A stretch of DNA of 64,000 bases from BJGV01 sp003230615 (GCA_963663215.1 OY760140.1:372001-436000); one strand, 5' to 3'. Counted from the first letter of the stretch, positions 15,817 through 29,567 are shown. Translations and numbers: made by a program. The notes: generated by a model not told the origin, from the sequence alone.

Positions 15817-18600
15817 CTACACACCAAATATCTTTTTCCATAATTGCAGTACTGTTATACGTGCATTTTGTAGACAACCTATCTCGATTCGTACAAATTT
15901 CTGTGGCCTTCTTCCTGTTATTTGTGTGCTTGTTTGGCCAGAATCGGGATTCAATCTTAGCTGGTGTTGCATTAGCCGGAATTCACGGTAAGCTTCGAGC
16001 ACTGCTTCAGCATCTTTCATAGAAACGAGTCCAAGTTTACCAGCGAGTTTAAGCAATGCAATGTTACCAATGTTATTCGTTAGTTCTGGGTAGTTACATG
16101 CATGGCCAAGAACTAGATATTGCACTATAAATTCGATATCAATGATGCCACCACGGTCATGCTTGATGTCAAATAGCCGAGTTGGATTAGGATGACTATC
16201 TAGCATTTTTTTCCGCATGATCAGGACTTCATGTTTAAGGTTCTCCAAATCACGTTGATGACATAGGATCTCCTTTCGGATATGCTCGAAGGTTCTGCCT
16301 ACTTGGTGGTTCCCCGCCACAAAGCGTGCGCGAGTTAATGCCTGATGCTCCCATACCCAAGCTTGTTGCCTTTGATATTGTCGAAAAGCTTCGATAGAAC
16401 TTACCAGCAGGCCACTGGTGCCATTAGGTCGCAGGCGCAAATCTGTTTTATACAGCAGCCCAGCTGAGGTGTAGCTAGTAAGCCAGGAATTGATGCGCTG
16501 GCCCAGCTTTGCATAAATTTCCGATGCGTCTAAATGAGAATCGTCATAAAGAAAAATAATATCAAGGTCGGATGCGTAACCCAGTTCTTTCCCTCCCAGT
16601 TTACCGTAGCCAATTATGGCGAAAATAGGGTCGCCTCGGTATTTTTTTCTTAGCCCTGACCAGGCTAAGTGCAAGACCGTGTCAAGCACCAGATCGGCGA
16701 GATTAGTCAAATGATCACTTAAGGTTTCCAGAGGTAATAATCCTTCAAGATCCTTAGCTAGCAATTGAAAAACCTTGGAATGATGAAAGTACCGTAGTAC
16801 ATCCATCTGGTGCTCCATATCATTCTCTCCAACGGTGTTGGTGCTTTTTAACTGCTGTGCTAATTTCGTTCTGGCTATGGACCAGTCTGGTGTGCTATGT
16901 AGGTCAGTCGTATTAAGTAACTCGTCCAGTAGAATGGGATGTTGTGATAAAAATTCAATGGCCCAATGGCTGACACTAGCTAATTTAGCTATTCGCTCTA
17001 GGGCCTGAGGATGTTCCAGCAATAACGAAAGGTAGGAAGCACGCCGACTCACAGTTTCGAGCAGTTGCAATATGCGTTCTAGGGTAGTGTCGGCAGGTGT
17101 AAATTTAACCGCTGCTTCAATCAGGATAGGAATCAACATATCGATTATTTGTTGGCTAGAATTTGGTAGTTGTCGATAGCGAGTACCGTTACGGAATTTT
17201 TGTAATTGAGAAAAGATTTTCTCCGGTTCAGAGAATCCCATGGTGCCCAGTCGTGTAACAGCAGCTTCAGCTGCAGCTTTATTTTCAGTCGGTTTCTGCC
17301 ACAGCCATGCCAGTGCGTTCTGGTTCTTTGATTTATTCGGAGCGGTAAAGACTTGTTCAAAGTGGCGGGTTACGTTGATTCTATGGGTGTCGAGTTCTTG
17401 TAGAAAACCATCGTAGTCGTGGAAGCCCATAGCAGTTGCAATTAGGATTTGGTCTGCTGTGTTTCTTGGCAATGTCTGTGTTTGTTGATCATCGAGATAT
17501 TGTAAACGGTGTTCCAGATTACGCAGAAAATTATAGGCATTCATGAGTTCTACAACTGCTTTTTTTGCTAACTGACCTTTCTCATGTAGAAGCTCTAAAA
17601 TAGCAAGCGTAGGTCGGATACGTAGCTCTGTGTTACGACCACCACGGATCAATTGGAAAACTTGAGCGATGAATTCAATTTCGCGAATGCCACCTGGTCC
17701 AAGTTTGACATCGTCGTATATTTCGCGCCGACTGACCTCCTGACGAATTTGCGAGTGCATGCTACGCATAGATTCATAGGCACCGAAATCAAGATATTTC
17801 CGAAATACGAATGGCTGCACTATTTGTTCCATAATTGTTGATATCTTTGTACATGGTCCTGCAATCACTCGGCTCTTGATCCATGCATAACGCTCCCATT
17901 CACGTCCTTGGGTGATAAGATATTCTTTCAGCATAGCGAAGCTCATAACTAAAGGGCCGTTTTCACCGTAGGGACGCAGGCGCATGTCAACACGAAAGAC
18001 ATAACCATCAGCGGTAACGTCATTGAGGCTGGTAATTAGCTTGCGGCCTAGGCGGGCAAAAAAGTCATTATTCGAAATAGGTTTAACTCCACTAGTTTCA
18101 CCATCTTCAGGGTAGAAAAATATCAGATCTACATCTGATGACACATTAAGTTCGCCGCCGCCTAGTTTGCCCATAGCGATCACTAGCATTTCCTGATTCG
18201 TTCCAGATTCGTTTCCCTTTGGGTGGCCATAGCGGTCAGAACTGGCTAGCCAGGTTTGATGACGTTCAAGCGCAAAACAAATGGTAATTTCGGCTAAATT
18301 CGACATGCTCTTCATAACTTCGGAAAGATCTGCTAATCCACTAAGATCTCTTGCTATCAGATGTAGCATTACTCGCTTTCGCAAGTTGCGTAGAGCACTA
18401 TGGAGTGCACTTGCATCGTTTGTAACATTAGGATATGCATTCAGGTATGCTTGCATGTCCTCCTTGGGGAAAGGATGTTGCATGTTTTGCACAAGGTTCG
18501 TCCACAATTCAGGCTCGCTTTCTAGCAAGCGTTGTGCATAACGACTAAAAGTCAGGCTTGAACGGATTTTCTTTTCAGCAAGGTAATTGTTTGTATGCAT
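15817..18600 (-). CDS. glnE: Glutamine synthetase adenylyltransferase/deadenylase
   Basis: GlnE attaches and removes AMP on glutamine synthetase in response to PII and glutamine. The 927-residue protein has two nucleotidyltransferase domains. The N-terminal (deadenylylating) one has GKLGGGELNVSSDVDLIFFY. The C-terminal (adenylylating) one has GKLGGKELGYASDLDIIFLY. Between and after them are the helical segments typical of GlnE (GPGGIREIEFIAQ, RGGIIDIEFIVQY). Length is normal for the family. It is divergent from yhdP, as in many betaproteobacteria. Confidence 0.95.
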   Translation of the reverse strand: MHTNNYLAEKKIRSSLTFSRYAQRLLESEPELWTNLVQNMQHPFPKEDMQAYLNAYPNVTNDASALHSALRNLRKRVMLHLIARDLSGLADLSEVMKSMSNLAEITICFALERHQTWLASSDRYGHPKGNESGTNQEMLVIAMGKLGGGELNVSSDVDLIFFYPEDGETSGVKPISNNDFFARLGRKLITSLNDVTADGYVFRVDMRLRPYGENGPLVMSFAMLKEYLITQGREWERYAWIKSRVIAGPCTKISTIMEQIVQPFVFRKYLDFGAYESMRSMHSQIRQEVSRREIYDDVKLGPGGIREIEFIAQVFQLIRGGRNTELRIRPTLAILELLHEKGQLAKKAVVELMNAYNFLRNLEHRLQYLDDQQTQTLPRNTADQILIATAMGFHDYDGFLQELDTHRINVTRHFEQVFTAPNKSKNQNALAWLWQKPTENKAAAEAAVTRLGTMGFSEPEKIFSQLQKFRNGTRYRQLPNSSQQIIDMLIPILIEAAVKFTPADTTLERILQLLETVSRRASYLSLLLEHPQALERIAKLASVSHWAIEFLSQHPILLDELLNTTDLHSTPDWSIARTKLAQQLKSTNTVGENDMEHQMDVLRYFHHSKVFQLLAKDLEGLLPLETLSDHLTNLADLVLDTVLHLAWSGLRKKYRGDPIFAIIGYGKLGGKELGYASDLDIIFLYDDSHLDASEIYAKLGQRINSWLTSYTSAGLLYKTDLRLRPNGTSGLLVSSIEAFRQYQRQQAWVWEHQALTRARFVAGNHQVGRTFEHIRKEILCHQRDLENLKHEVLIMRKKMLDSHPNPTRLFDIKHDRGGIIDIEFIVQYLVLGHACNYPELTNNIGNIALLKLAGKLGLVSMKDAEAVLEAYREFRLMQHQLRLNPDSGQTSTQITGRRPQKFVRIEIGCLQNARITVLQLWKKIFGV

Positions 18601-18819
18601 GGTTGAGGAATCAGAGTTACAATAAATTTTGTTAAACTGGTTATTCTATTGGTGTACATGTAATCTGTTCAGAAGATTGCTTGAAGAAAATATTATCGTA
18701 TCCAATCCCAGATACAATTGCATCTTATCAATTGGGTCAAGTCCTGAGAGCATATTTTAGTCATTCCTGTCTGGGCAGAGTAGAGCGTACCTTCCCAGCT
18801 CTATAACCGGAAGAATTTA

Positions 18820-22704
<3,885 letters not shown>

Positions 22705-22845
22705 AAACCACAGCTGACTACAGGAATTAGACAATAATACGGACGGTTAGAAGTTAGCATGGTTGATCGAGGTTTACATAGCCGGTATTTCGTCCTTACG
22801 CTGTTTACCATGAATTATTAAATTGTAATTTACTAATTGAGAATA

Positions 22846-23706
22846 ATGTCTAAAGATTCAACACTCGCCCCATTTAACTCTAGGAAAACGTTTGGTTGTG
22901 AAATTTGTGTTGCTGCCATCCAGATGACAGCTGGACCCAAAGTGCCTGCCAACTTGAAAGAGGCCGCGCGGCTGATTGATATAGCTGCAACCAAGGGAGC
23001 AAAGCTGGTAGCACTTCCAGAATATTTCTGCATTATGGGCATGAAAGACGCAGACAAGGTAACAGTGCGTGAAGAAGCCGGTAGTGGACCGATACAAGAG
23101 TTTCTAAGCGGGACTGCTAAACGCCATGGTATATGGCTTGTGGGAGGTTCTGTACCGCTAGTGTCATCCAAGCCAGATAAGATAAGAAACAGTTGTTTAG
23201 TATATGATAGCTCTGGTAGGCAAGTTGCTCGGTATGACAAGATGCATCTATTTAATCTTGAGCTAGGTAAAGAGCGTTATGCTGAAGAAAAAACCATTGA
23301 AGCAGGTAATGAAGTCGTTACGCTAGAATCACCGTTTGGTTATATCGGTCTTTCCATATGTTACGATTTACGTTTTCCAGAGCTTTATCGCTCGATGGGG
23401 AAAGTAGATGTCATTTTCGCACCAGCAGCTTTCACAGCAACTACTGGAAAGGCTCATTGGGAAACACTGATTCGTGCTCGTGCAATTGAAAATTTGGCAT
23501 ACGTGATTGCACCTGCTCAGGGTGGCCATCACGTTAATGGACGTGAAACTTACGGTAACAGTATGATCGTTGATCCTTGGGGGATTGTACTCGATCACCT
23601 GCCACAAGGGTCAGGAGTAGTACTTGCAAATATCAACCAAGGTTATCAGGCTGGCGTTCGAAACAGCTTGCCCGCACTAAAACATCGTACTTTGCATTTC
23701 TGCTAA
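22846..23706 (+). CDS. Carbon-nitrogen hydrolase (nitrilase superfamily, Nit1-like)
   Basis: The 286-residue protein carries the superfamily's Glu-Lys-Cys triad: Glu in ALPEYFC, Lys in YDKMHLFN and Cys in SICYDLRFPELYR. It belongs to the Nit1/NitFhit-like branch, whose characterised members act as deaminated-glutathione amidases. That activity is inferred from family only. The ATG at 22846 was preferred over a TTG three codons earlier. It lies between yhdP and tldD, a conserved neighbourhood. Confidence 0.9.
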   Translation: MSKDSTLAPFNSRKTFGCEICVAAIQMTAGPKVPANLKEAARLIDIAATKGAKLVALPEYFCIMGMKDADKVTVREEAGSGPIQEFLSGTAKRHGIWLVGGSVPLVSSKPDKIRNSCLVYDSSGRQVARYDKMHLFNLELGKERYAEEKTIEAGNEVVTLESPFGYIGLSICYDLRFPELYRSMGKVDVIFAPAAFTATTGKAHWETLIRARAIENLAYVIAPAQGGHHVNGRETYGNSMIVDPWGIVLDHLPQGSGVVLANINQGYQAGVRNSLPALKHRTLHFC

Positions 23707-23754
23707 ACTAAGCTAATCTTTCGTTATGAATATTGTTTCTTTACAGATAAGAAA

Positions 23755-25236
23755 ATGAATCCAGGTGTCATAGCTACAGAACTTGTTACCGAGCCTAACG
23801 AACTTTTCAATATGGCTGATCGTTGTTTGTTAACGCCATACGAAATAAATATAGCTAGATTGCAACAGGTATTCGGACAAATACTTACACATCATGTAGA
23901 TTATGCCGACCTTTATTTCCAGTATAGCCGTGCAGAGGGCTGGGTTTTGGAGGAAGGTATTGTGAAATCTGGTAGTTTCAACATTGATCAGGGCGTGGGT
24001 GTAAGAGCAGTAAGTGGTGATAAGACGGCATTTGCTTACTCCGATGATATTAGTATGCCTGCGCTTACTTCGGCGGCACAGGCTACACGTGCCATAGCTA
24101 GGCAGGGAATGTCACATTCGGTACAGGCAGTCAAGCGATGTGAAGGGCATGGGCATAGGCTTTACATGCCTCAGGATCCCATTGCCAGTCTAAATGATAC
24201 GGACAAGGTAATGCTGTTGGAAAAATTAGAAGGCTATGCCCGATCGATCGACAATCGTGTTATCCAAGTGATAGCTTCTCTTGCTGGGGAATACGAGGTG
24301 ATACTGGTAGCTCGAAGCGATGGGTTAATGGCTGCAGACGTTCGACCACTGGTACGAGTTTCACTGCAGGTTATTGTCGAGGAAAACGGTCTTCGCGAAC
24401 AAGGCGTAGCTGGCGGTGGCGGACGCTTTAATTATGCCTATTTTACTGATAGCGTTTTACGTGATTACGCAGAGAAAGCAGTACATCAGGCGGTTGTTAA
24501 TCTGGGCGCAAAACCTGCTCCAGCCGGGGTTATGACGGTGGTACTAGGAGCTGGCTGGCCGGGAATATTATTACACGAGGCCATTGGTCACGGGCTCGAA
24601 GCAGATTTCAATCGTAAGGGTAGTTCTGCATTCTCTGGGCGCATTGGTGAGCGTGTTGCAGCTGATGGCGTAACAGTAGTAGATGATGGCACGATTGCTC
24701 GACGACGTGGATCATTAAACATTGACGATGAGGGTAATCCCACTCAATGCACAATGCTGATCGAAAATGGCATACTCAAAGGTTATTTACAGGACAGCTT
24801 GAATGCGCGGCTAATGAATACGTCTGTGACTGGCAATGGTAGACGTGAGTCATTCGCTCATATTCCCATGCCGCGCATGACCAACACCTATATGCTAAAT
24901 GGTGACAGTAGTCCTGAGGACATTATTTCTTCGGTGAAACATGGTTTGTATGCGGTGAATTTTGGTGGTGGACAGGTAGATATCACCAGTGGAAAATTTG
25001 TCTTTTCTGCTGCAGAAGCCTACATGGTAGATGACGGGAAAATTACTTATCCAGTAAAGGGTGCAACCCTTATCGGCAATGGTCCTGACGTCCTCAAGCG
25101 TGTTGCCATGATAGGAAACGACATGTCGCTTGACCCAGGTGTTGGCACATGCGGTAAAGAAGGCCAGAGTGTGCCGGTAGGAGTAGGTCAGCCAACGTTA
25201 CGAATAGATGGGTTGACGGTAGGAGGAACTATGTAA
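23755..25236 (+). CDS. tldD: Metalloprotease TldD
   Basis: TldD forms a heterodimer with TldE/PmbA and degrades unfolded peptides; known roles include microcin B17 maturation and CcdA turnover. The 493-residue protein has the zinc motif HEAIGH within LLHEAIGHGLEADF. The C-terminal GTCGKEGQSVPVGVGQPTLR motif is also present. The partner pmbA lies about 6 kb away at 31076. The N-terminus is about 10-15 residues longer than in E. coli. It starts 48 nt after the nitrilase gene and is probably co-transcribed with it. Confidence 0.95.
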   Translation: MNPGVIATELVTEPNELFNMADRCLLTPYEINIARLQQVFGQILTHHVDYADLYFQYSRAEGWVLEEGIVKSGSFNIDQGVGVRAVSGDKTAFAYSDDISMPALTSAAQATRAIARQGMSHSVQAVKRCEGHGHRLYMPQDPIASLNDTDKVMLLEKLEGYARSIDNRVIQVIASLAGEYEVILVARSDGLMAADVRPLVRVSLQVIVEENGLREQGVAGGGGRFNYAYFTDSVLRDYAEKAVHQAVVNLGAKPAPAGVMTVVLGAGWPGILLHEAIGHGLEADFNRKGSSAFSGRIGERVAADGVTVVDDGTIARRRGSLNIDDEGNPTQCTMLIENGILKGYLQDSLNARLMNTSVTGNGRRESFAHIPMPRMTNTYMLNGDSSPEDIISSVKHGLYAVNFGGGQVDITSGKFVFSAAEAYMVDDGKITYPVKGATLIGNGPDVLKRVAMIGNDMSLDPGVGTCGKEGQSVPVGVGQPTLRIDGLTVGGTM

Positions 25237-25304
25237 TGAGGGTTTTGTTTGTGAGTCTCCACATTTATTTTATCATTTAGCAACTGTAGTCACTAATTCT
25301 TGTT

Positions 25305-25739
25305 TCATCCTTCTACATTTATGATTTTAGTACCTGCCAGTCTGTCATATAGAAACTGGCGATCACGATCGAATAGCGCCCAGAGTATTCCGCATCCAAA
25401 AAAAGAGATACTAGTTACTGCAAAAAGGTAGCGTGCAATTGCCTGCAGCATGCTAATTTTCTTTCCATCAGCACTAATTACTCGCAGTTTCCAGGTCTGC
25501 ATTGCCAGAGTTTGGCCACCATGCGTCCAGAACCAAATTAAATCAATGCCAGCCACACTTAACAGATAGAGCTGAAAAGCTATTTTAAAAAAAGGTGAAT
25601 CCGTATCATGGAATATGAGATGAAATATGAGGCCAGCAATAAACAGAACTGCAACTAATAGTAACAATTCGTAAGTCATACTTAGCATTCGCCGCCAGAA
25701 TCCGGGTATATGGCTTTCAATTGTTTTGGGGTAGTTCAT
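25305..25739 (-). CDS. RDD-family membrane protein
   Basis: A 144-residue protein with three or four hydrophobic segments. The RDD signature is present: WRRMLSMTYELLLL at the N-terminus and LYDRLAGTKIINV at the C-terminus. The function of the family is unknown. It belongs to the group RDD, DUF3106, DUF3619, sigma factor, all on the minus strand. Confidence 0.85.
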   Translation of the reverse strand: MNYPKTIESHIPGFWRRMLSMTYELLLLVAVLFIAGLIFHLIFHDTDSPFFKIAFQLYLLSVAGIDLIWFWTHGGQTLAMQTWKLRVISADGKKISMLQAIARYLFAVTSISFFGCGILWALFDRDRQFLYDRLAGTKIINVEG

Positions 25740-25836
25740 TCAGAGGGCGGTGCTCCCCGCAATATTAATACTAATGCATATCGAAGTGACGGATTAGTAA
25801 GAGTCAGAATCAGAATGTTATATACACTTACGATTG

Positions 25837-26229
25837 CTACTTTAGGTTTTTTTTCCTAGATTTTGATGCTTCTTTGTATTTTCGCCATTTTTTTTTAATT
25901 TCAAGGCGTTTTTCAGGAGGTAGTTTTTTTATTTTTTGGTATTTCTTCCGCGCTTGTTTGCGTTGATCTGGAGTAAGTGAGTCCCAATCACGAATATGCG
26001 TCTGTATACGCTGTTGCTCCAAAGGATCCATGCTACGGTAGCGTTTGGTGACACCAAGCCATTTTTGTTTTTTTGCAGGGCCCATCCTGTCCCAATCTTT
26101 AGCAAGAGGTGCCAGGATTTGCTTTTCCTGAGGGCTTAATCTTGCCCAAGAAGATCGACCGGGTTCAGATTGCGCGTAAGTTGGGAGTGAAAAGTATAGC
26201 CAAAGTGCTAGCGTTAGGAGTCTAGCCAT
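25837..26229 (-). CDS. DUF3106 protein, exported
   Basis: A 130-residue protein with an N-terminal signal peptide (LLTLALWLYFSLPTYAQS). The mature part is very basic, with repeated segments such as LSPQEKQILAPLAKDWDRM and LTPDQRKQARKKYQKI, characteristic of DUF3106. The function is unknown. It overlaps the DUF3619 gene by 16 bp, suggesting coupled expression. In many betaproteobacteria it follows a sigma factor and DUF3619, as here. Confidence 0.82.
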   Translation of the reverse strand: MARLLTLALWLYFSLPTYAQSEPGRSSWARLSPQEKQILAPLAKDWDRMGPAKKQKWLGVTKRYRSMDPLEQQRIQTHIRDWDSLTPDQRKQARKKYQKIKKLPPEKRLEIKKKWRKYKEASKSRKKNLK

Positions 26230-26582
26230 ACATCAAATTCATTGTCGAGATAAGCATTAACTGGCAGGTCGTCGGCTAGTAGCATTATATCAATTTCCTC
26301 ATTTTCGTCACCATATTGGAGGGTTTGCCAGTAGGAGACACCTGCCAAAACTAATAGTAGGGTAACCAGTGATATTAGGTTTTTGGCATTGAAATACGAG
26401 GAGTTTTCCCCGCGGATAGTAGGGCTGTCACCAGCGGTTACTAAAGTTTCAACCACGCGGTAATTTTTTTCAAGGGAAGCTCTGCGCGCTGACTGGAGAC
26501 GATTCAATGTATGCTGCTCGATATCGCCCAGACTACGGTTTAGCAATTGTGCTATTTTATTCCCCAGTTTAGATTCATTCAT
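26214..26582 (-). CDS. DUF3619 protein, possible anti-sigma partner
   Basis: A 122-residue protein with a soluble N-terminal helical part, one membrane segment (SLVTLLLVLAGVSYW) and an acidic C-terminus ending in DLPVNAYLDNEFDVWLDS. These are hallmarks of DUF3619. Its ATG overlaps the stop of the sigma-factor gene by 3-4 nt, and a single-span topology is typical of anti-sigma factors. The role is inferred from context. It still looks intact although the sigma gene is broken. Confidence 0.8.
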   Translation of the reverse strand: MNESKLGNKIAQLLNRSLGDIEQHTLNRLQSARRASLEKNYRVVETLVTAGDSPTIRGENSSYFNAKNLISLVTLLLVLAGVSYWQTLQYGDENEEIDIMLLADDLPVNAYLDNEFDVWLDS

Positions 26583-27154
26583 AGTTCTATTCCATCTTCT
26601 CTAAGTATAGCAGCAAGCGTATGGGCTGCGCGAGAGCAGTGAGTCTTAACGCTCCCTTCCGAACATCCCATTATGGCTGCGGTTTCAGCGACATTCATCT
26701 CTTCCCAGTAACGTAATAGAAAAGCTTCACGTTGACGTGCAGGCAGAGTCGTTATTGCTTCTTCAATATAATTAACAAGTTGTGATTGTTCCAGTTGCTC
26801 ATATGGGTCATTGCTGGAATTTGATTCTTTCTTTATCGGCAGAGTTTCCAGTAGATCGTAATCTTCATTCTCATTTTCCTGATCTTTAGGAGCAAAAGAA
26901 GAAAACAGTGTGGTCCATAACGAGCGGGTTTTCTGCCGCCGGTAGTAATCGTGAGTGGTGTTTTGCAGAATGCGTTAGAAAAGAAGAGGAAGTTCTTCCT
27001 TCGGCTTGGAAGCATAATTCTCTACAAGTTTCATCATAGAGTCCTGAACGATATCTAGTGCCACCTGTTCGTCACGCACCGAAAATAGAACCTTTTTATA
27101 AGCACGTCGCTCGAATTCGATCAGAAAGTTAGAAATTTCCTCTTGGGTAGCCAG
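26579..27154 (-). pseudogene. RNA polymerase sigma factor (ECF-like), nonsense-interrupted and startless
   Basis: Reading the minus strand gives a 191-residue sigma-70 family protein, apart from one stop. Region 2 is present (FERRAYKKVLFSVRDEQV, ALDIVQDSMMKLVENY), as is region 4 (LPARQREAFLLRYWEEMN, MGCSEGSVKTHCSRAAHTL). Codon 60 is TAA (26975-26977) within LPLLF-stop-RILQNT, where relatives have Gln, so CAA to TAA is the likely change. The frame also has no ATG, GTG or TTG at its beginning: the expected Met position is CTG (27152-27154) and a TAG lies four codons upstream. It overlaps DUF3619, its usual partner. Confidence 0.85.
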
Positions 27155-27738
27155 ACGATTTGCCTATAGTTTGTGGAGATGATTTGATTTTCACTTTTAA
27201 TAATAGCAAATTCCTTCAGAATGCTGGGGCAGTTTATAACAGAATTGATAAAGGGTTACAGGCTGCTGAGAATTTATATTTAGCTAAGCCTGCAAGTGCA
27301 TGATTGTATGCTCACTAAAATTCCCTAAACTAAAAACTAATAAATAAGGAGGATGCATACGTAGATAGGTATTTGATATAGATAGAAGAATTATGGTTTA
27401 TTGAATTCTCGTGGATACTTAAAATGCTAGTTATTCCTATTATTTGTGTAATGTTGACTACGAAGTCAATATCAAATTAGAAATTTTATTACTAATTGAT
27501 GTTGTTCTACGATAATTTGCTGAGTTGTGAAGTAGCATTTATCTGACTAAGCTATTGTTAAATAGTATGAAAATTAATCAGGAGGCTATATAGTTATTAA
27601 AGAGAAGCAATTTCTTATCATTTTTTGCATTCTAAAAATGTGGGCATCCAAATTAAGTGGTAAAATTCCTAAAGTGGGATACGACTCATTCTTAGTTAGA
27701 TTTACTATTTATAAATGTGGTAGGTATTTTCAGAATAT
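27155..27738. other. Long AT-rich intergenic region, no gene seen
   Basis: 584 bp between the divergent sigma-factor pseudogene and tonB. Both strands are rich in stops. No RNA gene, transposase remnant or clear Fur box was recognised. An AGGAGGATGCATACG stretch near 27348-27362 looks like a ribosome binding site plus ATG, but the frame closes after three codons. Confidence 0.5.
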
Positions 27739-28386
27739 ATGATGGCTAAGCTCAACCCTATCTTTTTACCAGGCATGCTTTTTGTTCTTGCGGTTCATGG
27801 TGCTCTGCTTTACGTTTTATGGATTCATCGATTGATTCCTCCACCTGAACAGATTGCGAAAATTTTTGTAAATTTCGTCACAGCATCCAAAGTTGAAGAG
27901 GTGCGTAAACTTGATTTACCTTTACTTCCGTCAAAGCCCAAGCCCAGACTAGTACAGAAGCAGCAACCGCAGCAGCCTGTTTCCGAAGCTCCAGAGTTAT
28001 CTGAGGCTGAGGTGATTGCACCACCATCTCCACCGGTCGAAGTGGTAGAAGTGCCAGTCCCAGAGCCAGCACCTATGCTGGCACCGACTGGACCAATTAC
28101 TCTGTCTGCGGGGCTGTCAGTTACATGCCCCGAATTGACGCCACCAGATTATCCACCACTTTCACGGCGACTTGGTGAGGAAGGTAAGTTAGTGCTACGA
28201 GTAGAATTGGATGAAAGTGGCCACGTGTACACTGCAAGTGTAGCAGAGAGTAGTAGTTACAAACGTCTTGATGAGGCAGCCTTGGCTGTAGTAAAAACCT
28301 GGCGATGCAACCCATCACTGCGAAACGGGCAGCCGGTACGGGCGGTTGCGTTACAACCTTTTAATTTTGTACTACAAGGGAACTAG
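27739..28386 (+). CDS. tonB: TonB-family energy transducer
   Basis: TonB passes proton-motive energy from ExbB/ExbD to outer-membrane receptors. The 215-residue protein has an N-terminal anchor (FLPGMLFVLAVHGALLYVLW), then a Pro/Glu-rich periplasmic linker (about residues 60-120). The C-terminal TonB domain has DYPPLSRRLGEEGKLVLRV and the YP-type motif. It is followed immediately by exbB and exbD. No TonB-dependent receptor is in the window; the iron-binding protein gene at 63756 shows that the genome has iron-acquisition functions. Confidence 0.92.
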   Translation: MMAKLNPIFLPGMLFVLAVHGALLYVLWIHRLIPPPEQIAKIFVNFVTASKVEEVRKLDLPLLPSKPKPRLVQKQQPQQPVSEAPELSEAEVIAPPSPPVEVVEVPVPEPAPMLAPTGPITLSAGLSVTCPELTPPDYPPLSRRLGEEGKLVLRVELDESGHVYTASVAESSSYKRLDEAALAVVKTWRCNPSLRNGQPVRAVALQPFNFVLQGN

Positions 28387-28390
28387 TATT

Positions 28391-29131
28391 ATGGAGCATG
28401 GACTTGGATTTGCCCATTTTCTTACCCAGATCGATGGTGTTGGTATCAGCGTACTTGTGTTATTGCTCATGCTCTCGGTGGCGAGTTGGTATCTTATTCT
28501 CACCAAGAGTATTGCTAATTTTCTAGAAGGGAGACGTACAGAGACTTTTCTCAAGCGTTTCTGGAGCGCTGATTCGTTGCAGGAGGTAAACACTACTCTA
28601 AATGGCAGTTCAACTAATAATGCTTTTGCTCAACTTGCACGGTTTGCACTGGATGCTGCTGTTGATTCGGAAAAGCATGGTTTGCAGAAACTTGCAGCAG
28701 CGGGCGGCGCAAGCGAGTTTATATCTCGCGTATTGCGCAACGGTATCGACCAGGAAGCTACTCGTGTAGAAAACGGGCTCACGGTGATAGCTTCAGCTGG
28801 TTCTGCAGGACCATATATCGGCTTGTTTGGTACCGTATGGGCCATCTATCACGCACTGGTACAAATTGGTCTTTCTGGTCAGGGTACGTTAGATAAAGTG
28901 GCTGGTCCGGTGGGTGAGGCTCTTATCATGACCGCACTGGGATTAGCCGTAGCGATTCCAGCAGTTTTGGCATATAACTCATTTGTACGCCGTAATCGTA
29001 TATGGCTGGCACGCTTGGATGCTTTTGCTCACGATCTTTTCGCGCTAATCTCTGTTGGCGCCAAGACTAATAGTTCAGCAGGTGAAGTGCGATCGCTACG
29101 AGTAGTACCTCCTGTTGAAGGGAGAAAGTAA
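28391..29131 (+). CDS. exbB: ExbB/TolQ-family proton channel subunit
   Basis: The 246-residue protein has three membrane segments, including GPYIGLFGTVWAIYHAL and the last one, VGEALIMTALGLAVAIPAVLAYN, both classic MotA/TolQ/ExbB motifs. The ATG at 28391 lies 4 nt after the tonB stop with AAGGGA before it; an upstream in-frame ATG at 28346 would overlap tonB and lacks family similarity. The stop overlaps the exbD start by 1 nt. With TonB and ExbD it forms the inner-membrane energising complex. Confidence 0.93.
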   Translation: MEHGLGFAHFLTQIDGVGISVLVLLLMLSVASWYLILTKSIANFLEGRRTETFLKRFWSADSLQEVNTTLNGSSTNNAFAQLARFALDAAVDSEKHGLQKLAAAGGASEFISRVLRNGIDQEATRVENGLTVIASAGSAGPYIGLFGTVWAIYHALVQIGLSGQGTLDKVAGPVGEALIMTALGLAVAIPAVLAYNSFVRRNRIWLARLDAFAHDLFALISVGAKTNSSAGEVRSLRVVPPVEGRK

Positions 29132-29565
29132 TGGCATTTGGCAGCATGGATCGTAGTGTGAATCAGGTGCCAATGGCTGAGATTAATGTGGTGCCGCTGG
29201 TGGATGTAATGTTAGTTTTGTTGGTAATTTTCATTATTACTACACCGTTGCTTACACATTCAGTCAAGGTAGACTTACCAAAAGCATCAAGTAGTCCAAA
29301 TATCACGAAACCCGAGCATATTGAACTCGGAATTCGAGATGATGCAAGTCTCTACTGGAATGGTGAGCCGGTTGCACTAATACAGTTAACGTCACGTTTT
29401 TCTGAGAAGGTCAAGCAGGACCCAAAGACAGAACTACATATACGTGCCGACGGGCATGTTCTTTATGAGCATGTGGCACAAGTGATGTCGATTGCTGCAA
29501 AATCTGGATTAATACGCATCGGGTTCGTCACAGATCCATCACAAAAGAGACATCCCAAACAGTAA
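29131..29565 (+). CDS. exbD: ExbD/TolR-family subunit
   Basis: The 144-residue protein has a short cytoplasmic N-terminus (MAEINVVPLVDVMLVLLVIF) that runs into its single membrane segment. The proton-path Asp lies in PLVDVMLVLL. The periplasmic domain includes LHIRADGHVLYEHV. It overlaps exbB by 1 nt and completes the tonB-exbB-exbD operon. Confidence 0.93.
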   Translation: MAFGSMDRSVNQVPMAEINVVPLVDVMLVLLVIFIITTPLLTHSVKVDLPKASSSPNITKPEHIELGIRDDASLYWNGEPVALIQLTSRFSEKVKQDPKTELHIRADGHVLYEHVAQVMSIAAKSGLIRIGFVTDPSQKRHPKQ

Positions 29566-29567
29566 GA

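Noticed and set aside
26833..27015. 60-codon minus-strand open frame within the sigma-factor region
   Set aside because: It is a different frame of the sigma pseudogene and has no homology of its own.
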